58,283 bases of DNA from Deltaproteobacteria bacterium. Lineage in GTDB: Archaea; Thermoplasmatota; Poseidoniia; Poseidoniales; Poseidoniaceae. This document shows positions 39,060-48,876 of this stretch, one piece after another. Location: assembly GCA_028344335.1 (NCBI GenBank), contig JAOMAZ010000001.1, forward strand, positions 75,468-133,750. Direction: 5' to 3'. The notes beneath the pieces are model-generated. The model had not been told where the DNA came from. It did no database searches and saw nothing but the letters and a program-made list of their open reading frames with translations. Both the position numbers and the translations under genes were made by a program. Within the stretch, counting starts at the first letter, position 1. Every line of letters begins with the position of its first letter.

Positions 39060-40577
39060 ATGTGCTTATATCTCGATGTTGGCAGGTTAGCCGTGATGAA
39101 GGGTTCTGCAACGTGGATGGAACACCTGACAAGGGTTGATCAACACACCTTGAAAATAGAAAAACATGGAAAAATGAATGTTGATGCGATGCTTGTTTGT
39201 GATGAAAATCATTGGAATAGACAATCTGATGATAGAAGTCCAGCCCAACTTGTCAATTCGGCCTGCTTGCCAGGAGCAGTAGGAGAAGCATGGGGAATGG
39301 CGGATTGGCATTTCGGCTATGGCTTTCCAATCGGTGGAGTTGTTGGTACTGATGTTGAATACGGTCAACAAGGAGGAGCTATTTCCCCTGGTGGAGTTGG
39401 TTTCGATATCAATTGCGGAGTACGATTATTGACCTTGGATATCGGAATAGATGACATTCCAAATATCAAGAAACTAGCAAGCAACCTTGCTGGGGTCATC
39501 CCCGCAGGAGCAAGTGGCAAAGGAGGAGTCCCACTCACAGAGTCAGAATTGGACGGCATTCTGAATGAAGGAGCTAAGGCAGCAGTGGAATTGGGCTGGG
39601 GTCATGATGAGGATCTAGCCTGCATCGAAAGTGAGGGGCAATTAGAACACGACGGCAATGCCCTCAGTTCAAGAGCAATGCAACGCGGCTTGAAAGCACT
39701 CGGCACCCTTGGTAGTGGCAACCATTTCTTAGAATTACAATGTGTTGACAAAACTGTGGATGAAGAAGCAGCAGCTCTCTATGGCCTTAGACCAGGCCAA
39801 ATCTGTTTGATGATTCATTCGGGCTCACGTGGGCTTGGTCACCAAGTTTGCTCAGAACATGTAGATATAATTGAGAGAAAATATTCCCCAAAAGGTGACG
39901 AATGGTATAGTGAAGAATGGGATTGGAGTTTACCTGACCGTCAACTGGCTGCAGCACCTATTTACTCAAAACAAGGACAATCATATCTCGAAGCGATGAA
40001 TGCTGCTGGTAACTTTGCTTTTGCTAATCGCTCAGCCTTGGCTCAACGTGCTCGTAAAGTTTTGAATAAACACTTAGGCGTAAATGGAGAAGCCACATTA
40101 CTGTACGATGTTTCACACAATATTGCAAAGATTGAGAATCATAGTATTGACGGCAGGAATTGCTCTTGTTGCGTTCATAGAAAAGGCGCTACTAGGGCTT
40201 TCTCAGGGGATTCAGATGATATCTCTTCGAGGTTCTTAGAAGTCGGTCAGCCCGTACTAGTTCCAGGGGATATGGGCACAGCCTCGTGGATTTTATCTGG
40301 GCCTAAGGTCGGAAACAATCGAGCCTTTGGAAGTTCATGTCATGGGGCTGGCAGAGCCCTATCCCGTACTGCTGCAAGGAAGTTGATTGATTCTGATGCT
40401 TTGGCTGAGGATTTAGAAGCGCGAGGTATTATTATTCATGCTAAGACAGGGAACATACTGAGTGAAGAAGCACCTGCTGCTTACAAAGATGTAGATGAGG
40501 TCATTGCTTTGACAGAAGGTGCTGAATTGGCAAGGGCTGTTGCAAGGTTGCGGCCGGTGGCAGTGATTAAAGGATGA
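39060..40577 (+). CDS. rtcB: RtcB family RNA-splicing ligase
   Basis: ACLPGAVGEAWGMADWHFGYGFPIGGV, GGVGFDINCGVRLL, LGTLGSGNHFLELQ, MIHSGSRGLGHQV, HGAGRALSRTAARK. Likely start at internal Met ~39096. Confidence 0.95.
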   Translation: MCLYLDVGRLAVMKGSATWMEHLTRVDQHTLKIEKHGKMNVDAMLVCDENHWNRQSDDRSPAQLVNSACLPGAVGEAWGMADWHFGYGFPIGGVVGTDVEYGQQGGAISPGGVGFDINCGVRLLTLDIGIDDIPNIKKLASNLAGVIPAGASGKGGVPLTESELDGILNEGAKAAVELGWGHDEDLACIESEGQLEHDGNALSSRAMQRGLKALGTLGSGNHFLELQCVDKTVDEEAAALYGLRPGQICLMIHSGSRGLGHQVCSEHVDIIERKYSPKGDEWYSEEWDWSLPDRQLAAAPIYSKQGQSYLEAMNAAGNFAFANRSALAQRARKVLNKHLGVNGEATLLYDVSHNIAKIENHSIDGRNCSCCVHRKGATRAFSGDSDDISSRFLEVGQPVLVPGDMGTASWILSGPKVGNNRAFGSSCHGAGRALSRTAARKLIDSDALAEDLEARGIIIHAKTGNILSEEAPAAYKDVDEVIALTEGAELARAVARLRPVAVIKG

Positions 40578-40593
40578 TACGTGTGACATATTG

Positions 40594-40735
40594 AAAATAA
40601 CGCTTTATGCTGTTGAGACGTTATTTCCAAACCACCGCCTGCGCGGCTGTATTGCTTATCGGTGTTCAGCGCACGCTAGATGATGCGTTTCACGCATCGT
40701 TGTTTGATGCTTTTGTGTGCGTAAACGCATCACAT
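40594..40735. repeat. Hairpin-rich intergenic region with several inverted repeats
   Basis: AAATAACG-N16-CGTTATTT (40595-40626); GATGCG-TTTCA-CGCATC (40682-40698); TGCGT-AA-ACGCA near 40717-40728; no coding potential recognised. Confidence 0.6.
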
Positions 40736-40918
40736 ACAAAGTCCAATCTTAGAGGCCCCTGGAGGCACAGGGGCAGCACCTGAATGAACACCATCTGGTT
40801 CTTCGCAGATAACGTTCAATAGAGTATGAACTAATTTGCGTAACTCGTCAACTTGCTCTTTCAATGCTTCAACGCTTGGCAAGTCTTCCCTTGCTACGCT
40901 TGTTTGTGTCATTTCCAT
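40730..40918 (-). CDS. Small predicted coiled-coil protein (62 aa)
   Basis: MEMTQTSVAREDLPSVEALKEQVDELRKLVHTLLNVI..., heptad-like; isolated ORF in an otherwise non-coding gap. Confidence 0.45.
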   Translation of the reverse strand: MEMTQTSVAREDLPSVEALKEQVDELRKLVHTLLNVICEEPDGVHSGAAPVPPGASKIGLCM

Positions 40919-41035
40919 CCCATCCAGAAGAAACTAGGTCTCTTCTATTTGGCAAATCAACCAAATCGACTCTTATATGTAACGATTGACAAACATAGTT
41001 CAAGGGCTTTTTGGGACCTTTCTATTTCTGCCGCA

Positions 41036-44000
41036 TCACTGGTTTTTCTCTAACCATTGCTCACCGTAGTGAACCCATTGTTCATCCGACCAACCTTCCG
41101 GCAAACCACTTTCTGGAAGTGGAGGCCCTGCGTTAATTGGAGTCACTTCGTTGTCTTTAGGTAGTTGTGCCAATACTTTTGCTTCTTCTGCTGCATGAGG
41201 AGCATCATAGGTTATGGTCTCTGCGACATAATCTGATACATCTTCCCATTCTTCATCATCATAAATTGAAGTGCCTTGTTTCTTCATAACCACAACAACG
41301 AGTAATACAATAACAAAAATGAGTACGAACAGTGCTGTTATTGTCAGCATATCTAATCCCTCACCGTCCGATAAATCTCTTGAAAGAACTGCTGGCATAT
41401 CTTGCTCAAGGCTCAAATCGCAAGTAATCACTCGTTGCCTCATGATGCAACCCGGTGGAGATGAACTTGCATCCCAATCATCGAAATCTCCTGTGATGTT
41501 GATATGGAGGGATTGACCACCACTTGTATGAGTCTCAAAGATGAAGGGTTCGAGTGTTCTCAATTGACCTTCCATGATGTCGACGGTCCTGAATCCTTGA
41601 GAGAGCCATGCATTCCCTTGACCTATCTCTTGGAATAATTCAACTCTCAGATGGCCGGTCTTGGCCCCAAGGTTTCGAATTGAAACTGAAATACCCAATT
41701 CATCCCCTTCCAATACCTCTCCTCCCCTCGGAGTTGTGCCATCTGCCAGTGCGATGTTCAATGAAGGCAAGGAGAATACGAATTGCCTCACATTAAGGTG
41801 AGGAGATACTTTGTCATCTTCAGTTCCTACACCTAAAGCCTGATTTCCTGCTTGATCATAAGCTTCTACCCAAATGAAGATTAAATCACCAGGCAGAAGG
41901 CCGAGAATACTTCCGTTCGTCAGATCAACGTTTGCACTATACTTCCAGAAATCACCTGAGGATTCACTCAATATTAATGGTGAATGGAAAGGCACTGGTA
42001 GGAGTGAACTAGAGTCTCCACCGATACTTGGTCTTCTAAACTCCCACCACAATGTCAAATCTTCTCCCGACATCCCTCCATCATCATTGACAGATACAAT
42101 GAATGATTGGTCCAGCAGATAAGTGCTGTCAAGAGTTGTTGGAAGGCCTTCGAAAAGTAGGCTTGGCGCAGTACTATCGATAATGACATGAACTATTTCA
42201 TCGGTTAGGTCAAAGGATTGTCCAGGTAAGCCATGAAGTGCTAATGCCATTGACAGCCGTGGATCATCTACACGCCGATTATCGAGTACAAATGCAGTTG
42301 ACCAAAGTCCTTCTGTTGAAACTTCAGTTGTAACCACTCGTGGTTGAAGGCCGTGTTCATATTCTATGGTCAAGGAGACATCCTGAGGTAATTTACTCGC
42401 AACCTCTCCACTCTTTACGTGAACAACATTTCCACTCAGTTTGACCTCATCGCCAAGGCCGACGTAGAGTTCATCTTCTGAAGAAGGACTAATCGGAGGA
42501 GTCAAGTCTTCCATAAGGGTGGTTTCAGCCATCAAACCTGAATCTAATTGCCAACGTAATTGGCCCAAGTTTGGAACGGTAATTACAGGATTTACTAAAT
42601 CATCATCGAATACCATAACAGAAGGCAATGACCAATCAGGGAGATAATCAGGAGATAGTTCCCACGATAATATGAAGGATACTTGGATAAGATAAACTCC
42701 TTCTCCAACATCTGTGGTAGTGATATTTCCAACTTCTAGCAAAGAATCAGCAGGTGTTGAAAGAATATTTGAGCGTGGGTCGATTCTAACTACTGCCAAT
42801 GTTTCTTCCTCAGAACCTGCTAATCTTAATTCGATGAGGTCTAGGGTGTGAAGGCCATTTGGCTCGTTAATTTGCATTGAGAAGGTGTGTTCTCTACCTG
42901 GAAGTAAATATTCATCAAATCGGTCTAGGGTTAGCAAAGTTGTGTCTAATTGTGGGTCGACATTTGTTGCCACGACAAGTGTTGCTGCATCTCTTTCCAT
43001 TCCAGTGTCCCCTGCTCCTGCAAGTGGGTTTCCGGCCCAATCATGGCCACTCAAATAGAGTGAAACATTCCCATTTGTTGGTACTTGAGAGAGGTCTATA
43101 TTGTCGAAAGAAACTGCCCACTCACCTTTTGATAAGCCTGGCATTGAGGCATCGATGCTTTGGTAGACACCTGGTAAATCCATTCCTTCTCTCCAGTAGT
43201 GCAAGGTCATCGAATCCGAATAAGCGATGCTTTCGTTAAATGCTGCCCAGACTTTGAGTTGTTGAGATGGGTCCCAAGTGAAACCGTCAGCGATTTTCAG
43301 ACCATTGTCTGTGTCGACTTTGAGGCTGGTCAATATAGGAGCCTGTGAATCAATGATTACTGAATATGGCGAAACTAAGGATGCATCTTGGGCTCCTGCT
43401 GCTCCTACAATTGGCCCAACCCTGACAATTTGAGGAATGATGTTAGCCATTTCTCCCAAAGAGGGCACTTGGATTTGTCCTGACCATATTCCAGTAGCCG
43501 TGCTATTCATGACGATGTCATTTCCTGAAACATTGACACTAACGATGAAGTCATCGACTTGAGGCCTTGTTTCAATGGTATTTTGGAATCTAACTGTTCC
43601 ACTGACGTTCAACATCGAAGTTGCCATCGCAGGGAATGGATATGAAGGGTCAAATGCATTGGATAGTTCATTGCCAAATTGGTCTAAAATCGACCATGTG
43701 TCGATTTCTAAATCATTTTCACTTGCTTGAGAACCACTGCCACCACTTATTGCAATAGCAGGTGCCAATCCTTCTCCTGTGTGATTAAAAGCTTGGGCAG
43801 ACCATTCGACTTTAGCCTCATCGTCCCAATCCCATAAAATATCAAATTGCCAATCAACTTGCCAACTTCCTGATATCAAGGAGACTGAGGATGCAGTAGT
43901 GTTGAGTTGCATCATATCTGAGCCCGATGTTTGAGTAAATATCCCTCCATTTCCAAGACTATTGGCAGTACAAGAGATTTGATCGCCAGCAGAAGTAGTT

Positions 44001-47000
44001 CCAATTAACTTGACTTCAGCGATTTGAGTTTGGTCATAGAGGTGATGATGGCCGCTTGTGAAGCCCTGCAAAATACCATCTGGATGGAAGGTACTTGGAA
44101 CACTAAATGGCTCATTTGTTATCATCAATTCATGATAAACTCCACCATCGATTGTAATCCCTCCTGCTCCAGAGGTGAAAACCAAGGGGACTTCAACGAT
44201 ATCCTTTGAACCACCATCATTATTTGCTTCATGATAAGTCTTGACTGCAGGAGCAAGACCGGATATATTTTCGAATAAACGATATCCGATAATGACCGAT
44301 GGGATTGTTAAATCTTGAGAAGTACCGCTAAAGTCGATTTCTACCTCAACCCAATCTCGGCCATTTGAATCAGTATGAGAAGATGTGAGTGAATGAATTG
44401 CATTTCTTATTGCCGAATCAAAGACAAGTGATTGAGCCTGCCAACCACTGCTCAATGACTGCAAAAGTGAGCCTGCAACCTCAATCGATACACTATCTCC
44501 TGTTGAGCCATCAGGTGCGACTGAAATTAGACCTGTAGTGATGATTGCATCAGCAGGTAAGGCGATACTCGTGCTGCTTCCTGTTGCTACTGTGATGCTT
44601 TCTGCATGGACTGCCATCGCATTATTCAAGCCGGAACCTGCAATTCTATTCTGCCAACCCATGCTCCCATAGAATGGAGAAGAAGGGAATTTCCAATCGA
44701 TGGTTCCATCCATTGCAATATCAATTGCAGGGTCAAGAGCGGGTGTTACCATTTGTCCTGTCAGAGAAAGAGAGTTAATCCAACCACCTGGAGAAACTAG
44801 AATTTTCACCCCAAACCCAGGATGTGCGTCGTTCATTGCCGCAGTAGCAGTCGGTGCACTCATCATTCCATATCCAACACCGTCAATATCAATCACTGAA
44901 ACCGTAATTCCACTAGCCTCAGCTGTAAGAGCATATCCATCTAATGGTTGACTGCTGATTACGAAGTCTGAGGTTATTGTCTGTGTCCCCCCACCTGTGT
45001 TAACCAATACACCAGTACCGTTAACGGTCATTCCAGAGGGAATTGTCCAACCATTTTCTTGTGCCCCTATCCCATTCATCATTCGCTTTGAACCAATGTG
45101 AACTGAGGAAACTAAAGGAGTTAGGATTGGATTATTAGTCCCCATATTGAGCCTGAAACTAACCCCCGCAGCATGGGCATCAATATCGAGTTCTGACAAA
45201 CTCATTGGGAAGGTATTGTTTTCAAAACCTGCAATTACATTACCCATCGCATCGACTAAACTTCCTGAAATCCAAGTGCCATTTGGCATTTTAGCATCAA
45301 CGTCAATAAAACCCAGTCCTAGTTCACCTGGAGGCATTAGTGGGCTAAGCCATTCTCCACTGGTATCAAACCAATCGACTTCTAAGCCAACGTCATCAAC
45401 ATACCAGCCATCATATTGCACCGCTGTATCAGCGGTGAATGAAAACCGGAATGCTACGTTATTACCAGAATAATTTGACAAGTCTCCCTTTGTAGTCCTC
45501 CAACCAAGGCTAGTTTGAGTGCAACTGGTACTAGAACCAGTATTTCCATCAAAGACCCCAAGGCCATTTAGCGGGCTATTACTGTTGAATTGAATCGTAG
45601 TATCATACCAATTATTGTTAGTTGTTGAGGGGTCGAAATGATTCCATGAACCATTGTTGACCGAGATGTAGATCCCACCGCCATCCCAGCCGTATTCTGA
45701 ACAAATCCATTGGTCAAAGACAAATCTTGAACTTGCTCCTGCTGGAATAGTATAAGTTGGTGTGTAGAAATGATTCCAAGAACCTGGGTCATAAGCACCA
45801 TTGAGTACTGTTCCAAAACCGGTATTTGGGGAGGGCCATGATGATGGACCTGTGCCGCTTAATGCTCCGAATTCCCAACCTGTTTGGCCCTGCGTATTGA
45901 CAACTTGCCAACCGCCAGGGGGTAATGCTGGTGCATCTTCAAAGCCATATTGGAAAGTAATTCCTCCCATTCCAAGCAACAAATATTGCCAATCATCTGC
46001 AAGGTTATTCAAACCGCTATGAGTTACAGTGAATGAAGAATTGAATGATTCCCAAAAGTAAAATGTCGAATTTGATTCATGTATTCGTATGTCATCTAAG
46101 GTTAATCCTTCACGTGAATCTGGACTATTTCCATAGGTTACGGTGAAATCAGTTTCGACCCGATATCTAATCCACGTTGTTGCATCGCCGATGAAACTTG
46201 CTGGCAAGTCAAGATTCATGTTGACCCAACCTCCTGAATCATCATTGTAAGTTGTGCCGCCAATAATGACGCCATCTGTTGGCACTCCATCGGGTGTATT
46301 CCAACCTGTCGTGACGTATTGGAGGTTTGAGGTGGTTACATCTATCCAAGTGCTGTTATCAGTACTGGCCTCCAGCCACCAATTGTCATATGATGCTCCT
46401 TCAATATCCCAATCGGCTCTAAAACTAACAGTTAGTGTATTACTTGCAGAAGAAAGGTCTATGACTGGAAATTCAAGAATCCCATTTGCATCATTTGAGT
46501 AGCCACAAGTTTGGCCGTTTGAATTGTAGCAGCCATTATGCCAAACGCCAGTGGAATTTCCAATGTTTGTAAAATCAATATCGTCAATAAACCAGCCGGG
46601 ACGCTGAATGCCAGATGCTTGCGTCCATACTCTAAAACGGAAATAAATCTGATTGGCTGAAGAAATTCCGGAAATATTGTCTAATGTAAAATTAGCAAAA
46701 TCCCAACCACTTGCATTAAGCGAGGCATAGACGGGGAATCCATGACTGCCATTTTGAACAGCCCCTGTTGGTACTGGAGCCGAACTGGAAATAGTGTTTG
46801 GATAACCACCTTGGGGCTCAATCCAAGTCCAATTACCATTGTCTAATTTATATTCCATCCACGCACCATCACCGTCGCCATTAGTGTTTGAAGAGGTATT
46901 GAGGTGATACCAATGTTGGAAACTGAAACTGAAATTTGAAATCGGGGCGGGTAATGTGCTTCCAGGTGTTTCAAGGGAGGAATCAGTATTTGCAGGCAGA

Positions 47001-47536
47001 CCAGAACCAGCCATTGTAGCAGCAGAAAGACTACCGGAATATGGTTGGGCAGGAATTTGACCATAAGGTACAGTTCGCGTAGGTCCACTAACTGAACCTG
47101 TGATGTTGGTTAATGGATCAATTCCCCAAACTCCAGTATTATCAGTCCAGCCAAATGGAAGTTGGAATGAAGCACCACCGAATTGCTCGATTTGGCTAAC
47201 GCTTTGGTTAGGCTCAAGAGATAGATAATTGCTAAAGTGGTCCATTGTTGTTCCAGTTGATTGGCCGGATGTGAAATTTCCAGGCATATCCATGCCATGC
47301 CAACCACTGCCATTGCCATATCCGGTCATCCCATCCTCGTTGATATTCAACCAAGCATCGAGAACTGTTGCATTTCCAGGAATCTCCCAAATAGTCGAAA
47401 TATTTTGATTTTGGCCACTAAGAGTTGTTGGCCCAACCCAAACAGAGAGGCCTGCTGAGGCAGTCGATGTCAACATCAACAGCACAAGAAACAACGGCAG
47501 TAGAAGTTTGCCGCGGGGAGAGTCAGTGTAAGTCAC
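41036..47536 (-). CDS. Giant (2166 aa) cell-surface protein with MAM-like/Ig-like domains, C-terminal TM and short cytoplasmic tail
   Basis: Signal peptide LLLPLFLVLLMLTSTASA; repeated aromatic, Ser/Thr/Gly-rich domains (STDNSTWIDVTTS, VRFRFSFTADTAVQYDGWYVDDVGLE-type segments); TM LDMLTITALFVLIFVIVLLVVVVMKKQ; tail LPEGWSDEQWVHYGEQWLEKNQ. Confidence 0.85.
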   Translation of the reverse strand: MTYTDSPRGKLLLPLFLVLLMLTSTASAGLSVWVGPTTLSGQNQNISTIWEIPGNATVLDAWLNINEDGMTGYGNGSGWHGMDMPGNFTSGQSTGTTMDHFSNYLSLEPNQSVSQIEQFGGASFQLPFGWTDNTGVWGIDPLTNITGSVSGPTRTVPYGQIPAQPYSGSLSAATMAGSGLPANTDSSLETPGSTLPAPISNFSFSFQHWYHLNTSSNTNGDGDGAWMEYKLDNGNWTWIEPQGGYPNTISSSAPVPTGAVQNGSHGFPVYASLNASGWDFANFTLDNISGISSANQIYFRFRVWTQASGIQRPGWFIDDIDFTNIGNSTGVWHNGCYNSNGQTCGYSNDANGILEFPVIDLSSASNTLTVSFRADWDIEGASYDNWWLEASTDNSTWIDVTTSNLQYVTTGWNTPDGVPTDGVIIGGTTYNDDSGGWVNMNLDLPASFIGDATTWIRYRVETDFTVTYGNSPDSREGLTLDDIRIHESNSTFYFWESFNSSFTVTHSGLNNLADDWQYLLLGMGGITFQYGFEDAPALPPGGWQVVNTQGQTGWEFGALSGTGPSSWPSPNTGFGTVLNGAYDPGSWNHFYTPTYTIPAGASSRFVFDQWICSEYGWDGGGIYISVNNGSWNHFDPSTTNNNWYDTTIQFNSNSPLNGLGVFDGNTGSSTSCTQTSLGWRTTKGDLSNYSGNNVAFRFSFTADTAVQYDGWYVDDVGLEVDWFDTSGEWLSPLMPPGELGLGFIDVDAKMPNGTWISGSLVDAMGNVIAGFENNTFPMSLSELDIDAHAAGVSFRLNMGTNNPILTPLVSSVHIGSKRMMNGIGAQENGWTIPSGMTVNGTGVLVNTGGGTQTITSDFVISSQPLDGYALTAEASGITVSVIDIDGVGYGMMSAPTATAAMNDAHPGFGVKILVSPGGWINSLSLTGQMVTPALDPAIDIAMDGTIDWKFPSSPFYGSMGWQNRIAGSGLNNAMAVHAESITVATGSSTSIALPADAIITTGLISVAPDGSTGDSVSIEVAGSLLQSLSSGWQAQSLVFDSAIRNAIHSLTSSHTDSNGRDWVEVEIDFSGTSQDLTIPSVIIGYRLFENISGLAPAVKTYHEANNDGGSKDIVEVPLVFTSGAGGITIDGGVYHELMITNEPFSVPSTFHPDGILQGFTSGHHHLYDQTQIAEVKLIGTTSAGDQISCTANSLGNGGIFTQTSGSDMMQLNTTASSVSLISGSWQVDWQFDILWDWDDEAKVEWSAQAFNHTGEGLAPAIAISGGSGSQASENDLEIDTWSILDQFGNELSNAFDPSYPFPAMATSMLNVSGTVRFQNTIETRPQVDDFIVSVNVSGNDIVMNSTATGIWSGQIQVPSLGEMANIIPQIVRVGPIVGAAGAQDASLVSPYSVIIDSQAPILTSLKVDTDNGLKIADGFTWDPSQQLKVWAAFNESIAYSDSMTLHYWREGMDLPGVYQSIDASMPGLSKGEWAVSFDNIDLSQVPTNGNVSLYLSGHDWAGNPLAGAGDTGMERDAATLVVATNVDPQLDTTLLTLDRFDEYLLPGREHTFSMQINEPNGLHTLDLIELRLAGSEEETLAVVRIDPRSNILSTPADSLLEVGNITTTDVGEGVYLIQVSFILSWELSPDYLPDWSLPSVMVFDDDLVNPVITVPNLGQLRWQLDSGLMAETTLMEDLTPPISPSSEDELYVGLGDEVKLSGNVVHVKSGEVASKLPQDVSLTIEYEHGLQPRVVTTEVSTEGLWSTAFVLDNRRVDDPRLSMALALHGLPGQSFDLTDEIVHVIIDSTAPSLLFEGLPTTLDSTYLLDQSFIVSVNDDGGMSGEDLTLWWEFRRPSIGGDSSSLLPVPFHSPLILSESSGDFWKYSANVDLTNGSILGLLPGDLIFIWVEAYDQAGNQALGVGTEDDKVSPHLNVRQFVFSLPSLNIALADGTTPRGGEVLEGDELGISVSIRNLGAKTGHLRVELFQEIGQGNAWLSQGFRTVDIMEGQLRTLEPFIFETHTSGGQSLHINITGDFDDWDASSSPPGCIMRQRVITCDLSLEQDMPAVLSRDLSDGEGLDMLTITALFVLIFVIVLLVVVVMKKQGTSIYDDEEWEDVSDYVAETITYDAPHAAEEAKVLAQLPKDNEVTPINAGPPLPESGLPEGWSDEQWVHYGEQWLEKNQ

Positions 47537-47610
47537 GTGGCCACCTATGCCCGAAGGGCATCACGGCGGGATATCAATGCTATGATGAACGAACACCCTA
47601 ATGTTCTAAC

Positions 47611-48651
47611 TCAAAGGTCGCAAATTGACTCTATCATCAGTTTACAAATTACGTATGGATCAGCATTTGCATTAGGGCGTCTATCCTCAAGGTATCCTTT
47701 TTTATCGACTGCCACATTCCATGGAATTCGAATAGATGCGCCACGGTCGCTAACTCCCCAAGAATACTCGTCCCAGCGTTGAGTTTCGTGAGCCCCTGTT
47801 AAGCGAGATTCAATATCAGCACCGTAGTTTTTGACGTGGATTAAAGCACGCTTTCCTAGTTTTTCACAGGCTTCTTCGATAACCGCTAGGCCTCCATCTT
47901 CGCGCATTGCTTTTGTTGAGAAATTAGTGTGAGCCCCTGCGCCATTCCAATCACCCTTGATTGGCTTTGCATCGAGTGTTGCACTAACTCCATAGTCCTC
48001 AGCGATTCGGTATAATAGCCAGCGAGCAATCCATAATTCATCACCAGCAGCTGGTGCACCGACAGGACCAATTTGGAACTCCCATTGTCCTGGCATGACT
48101 TCAGCATTTATTCCCGAGAAAGTTAGACCTGCTTCGAGGCAGGCATCCATATGGTCCTCGACAATTTCACGTCCATAAACTTCGTCTGCTCCTACTCCAC
48201 AATAGTAGCCACCTTGCGGAGCAGGGAATCCATTATCTGGCCATCCCAAGGGTTTGATTCCATCGAAGAAAGTATATTCTTGTTCAATTCCGAACCAGCA
48301 CTCCTCAGAGGCATGCTTGTCTGCCATGTCAACACAGGAGGCACGAGTGTTGGAGGCGTGGGGTTCCATCGTTAGTGGATCACATACTTCGGTCATTACC
48401 AGTACATGTGGGTAGCCACGAATTGGGTCAACAAAGTAATTTACTGGCTTTAGTGCACAATCTGAAGCGTGTCCTTCTGCTTGCTCTGTGGACGAACCAT
48501 CGAAACCCCAAACTGGAAGTTCTGAAAGTTCCACTACTTCCTCCAAGTTGGGAAGAACTTTTGTTTTACAACGAAGTTTTTGCGTTGGCTTTGCGCCGTC
48601 GATCCAAATGTATTCTGCCTTTACTACCATGCTTATCGGGGGGACTGCCAT
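47611..48651 (-). CDS. glnA: Glutamine synthetase, GSII (eukaryote-type) family
   Basis: AEYIWIDGAKPTQKLRCKTKVL, LPVWGFDGSSTEQAEG, WFGIEQEYTFFD, GWPDNGFPAPQGGYYCGVGADEVYGREIVEDH, NAEVMPGQWEFQIGP, KGDWNGAGAHTNFSTKAMRE, ASIRIPWNVAVDKKGYLEDRRPNANADPY. Confidence 0.95.
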   Translation of the reverse strand: MAVPPISMVVKAEYIWIDGAKPTQKLRCKTKVLPNLEEVVELSELPVWGFDGSSTEQAEGHASDCALKPVNYFVDPIRGYPHVLVMTEVCDPLTMEPHASNTRASCVDMADKHASEECWFGIEQEYTFFDGIKPLGWPDNGFPAPQGGYYCGVGADEVYGREIVEDHMDACLEAGLTFSGINAEVMPGQWEFQIGPVGAPAAGDELWIARWLLYRIAEDYGVSATLDAKPIKGDWNGAGAHTNFSTKAMREDGGLAVIEEACEKLGKRALIHVKNYGADIESRLTGAHETQRWDEYSWGVSDRGASIRIPWNVAVDKKGYLEDRRPNANADPYVICKLMIESICDL

Positions 48652-48664
48652 AGAAGACGGTATA

Positions 48665-48679
48665 TGAACAATGTGTTCA
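48665..48679. promoter_or_regulatory. Palindrome TGAACA-atg-TGTTCA in the glnA leader
   Basis: Perfect 6-bp arms, 3-nt spacer, 14 bp upstream of the annotated glnA ATG; downstream (- strand) of a TATATATA element at about 48711-48720. Confidence 0.55.
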
Positions 48680-48876
48680 CTTTTTTACTGTTAAATCATA
48701 TCAATCGTTCAATATATATACGCTTTACTAGGTGATATGTTCGGTAATGAGGATGAATATTGAAAAATATGAATGCGAACGTCCAATTAAATCTCTAACA
48801 ATTTGTCAATTGTACAAATCATTGCCTTGAATTTTCAGGCAGACTGAACCATGGCCCGAGACGCTCATATCGAGAT

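Noticed and set aside
40594-40735. Integron attC-like site
   Set aside because: Inverted repeats are present, but no recognisable GTTRRRY core, no integrase and no cassette structure nearby.
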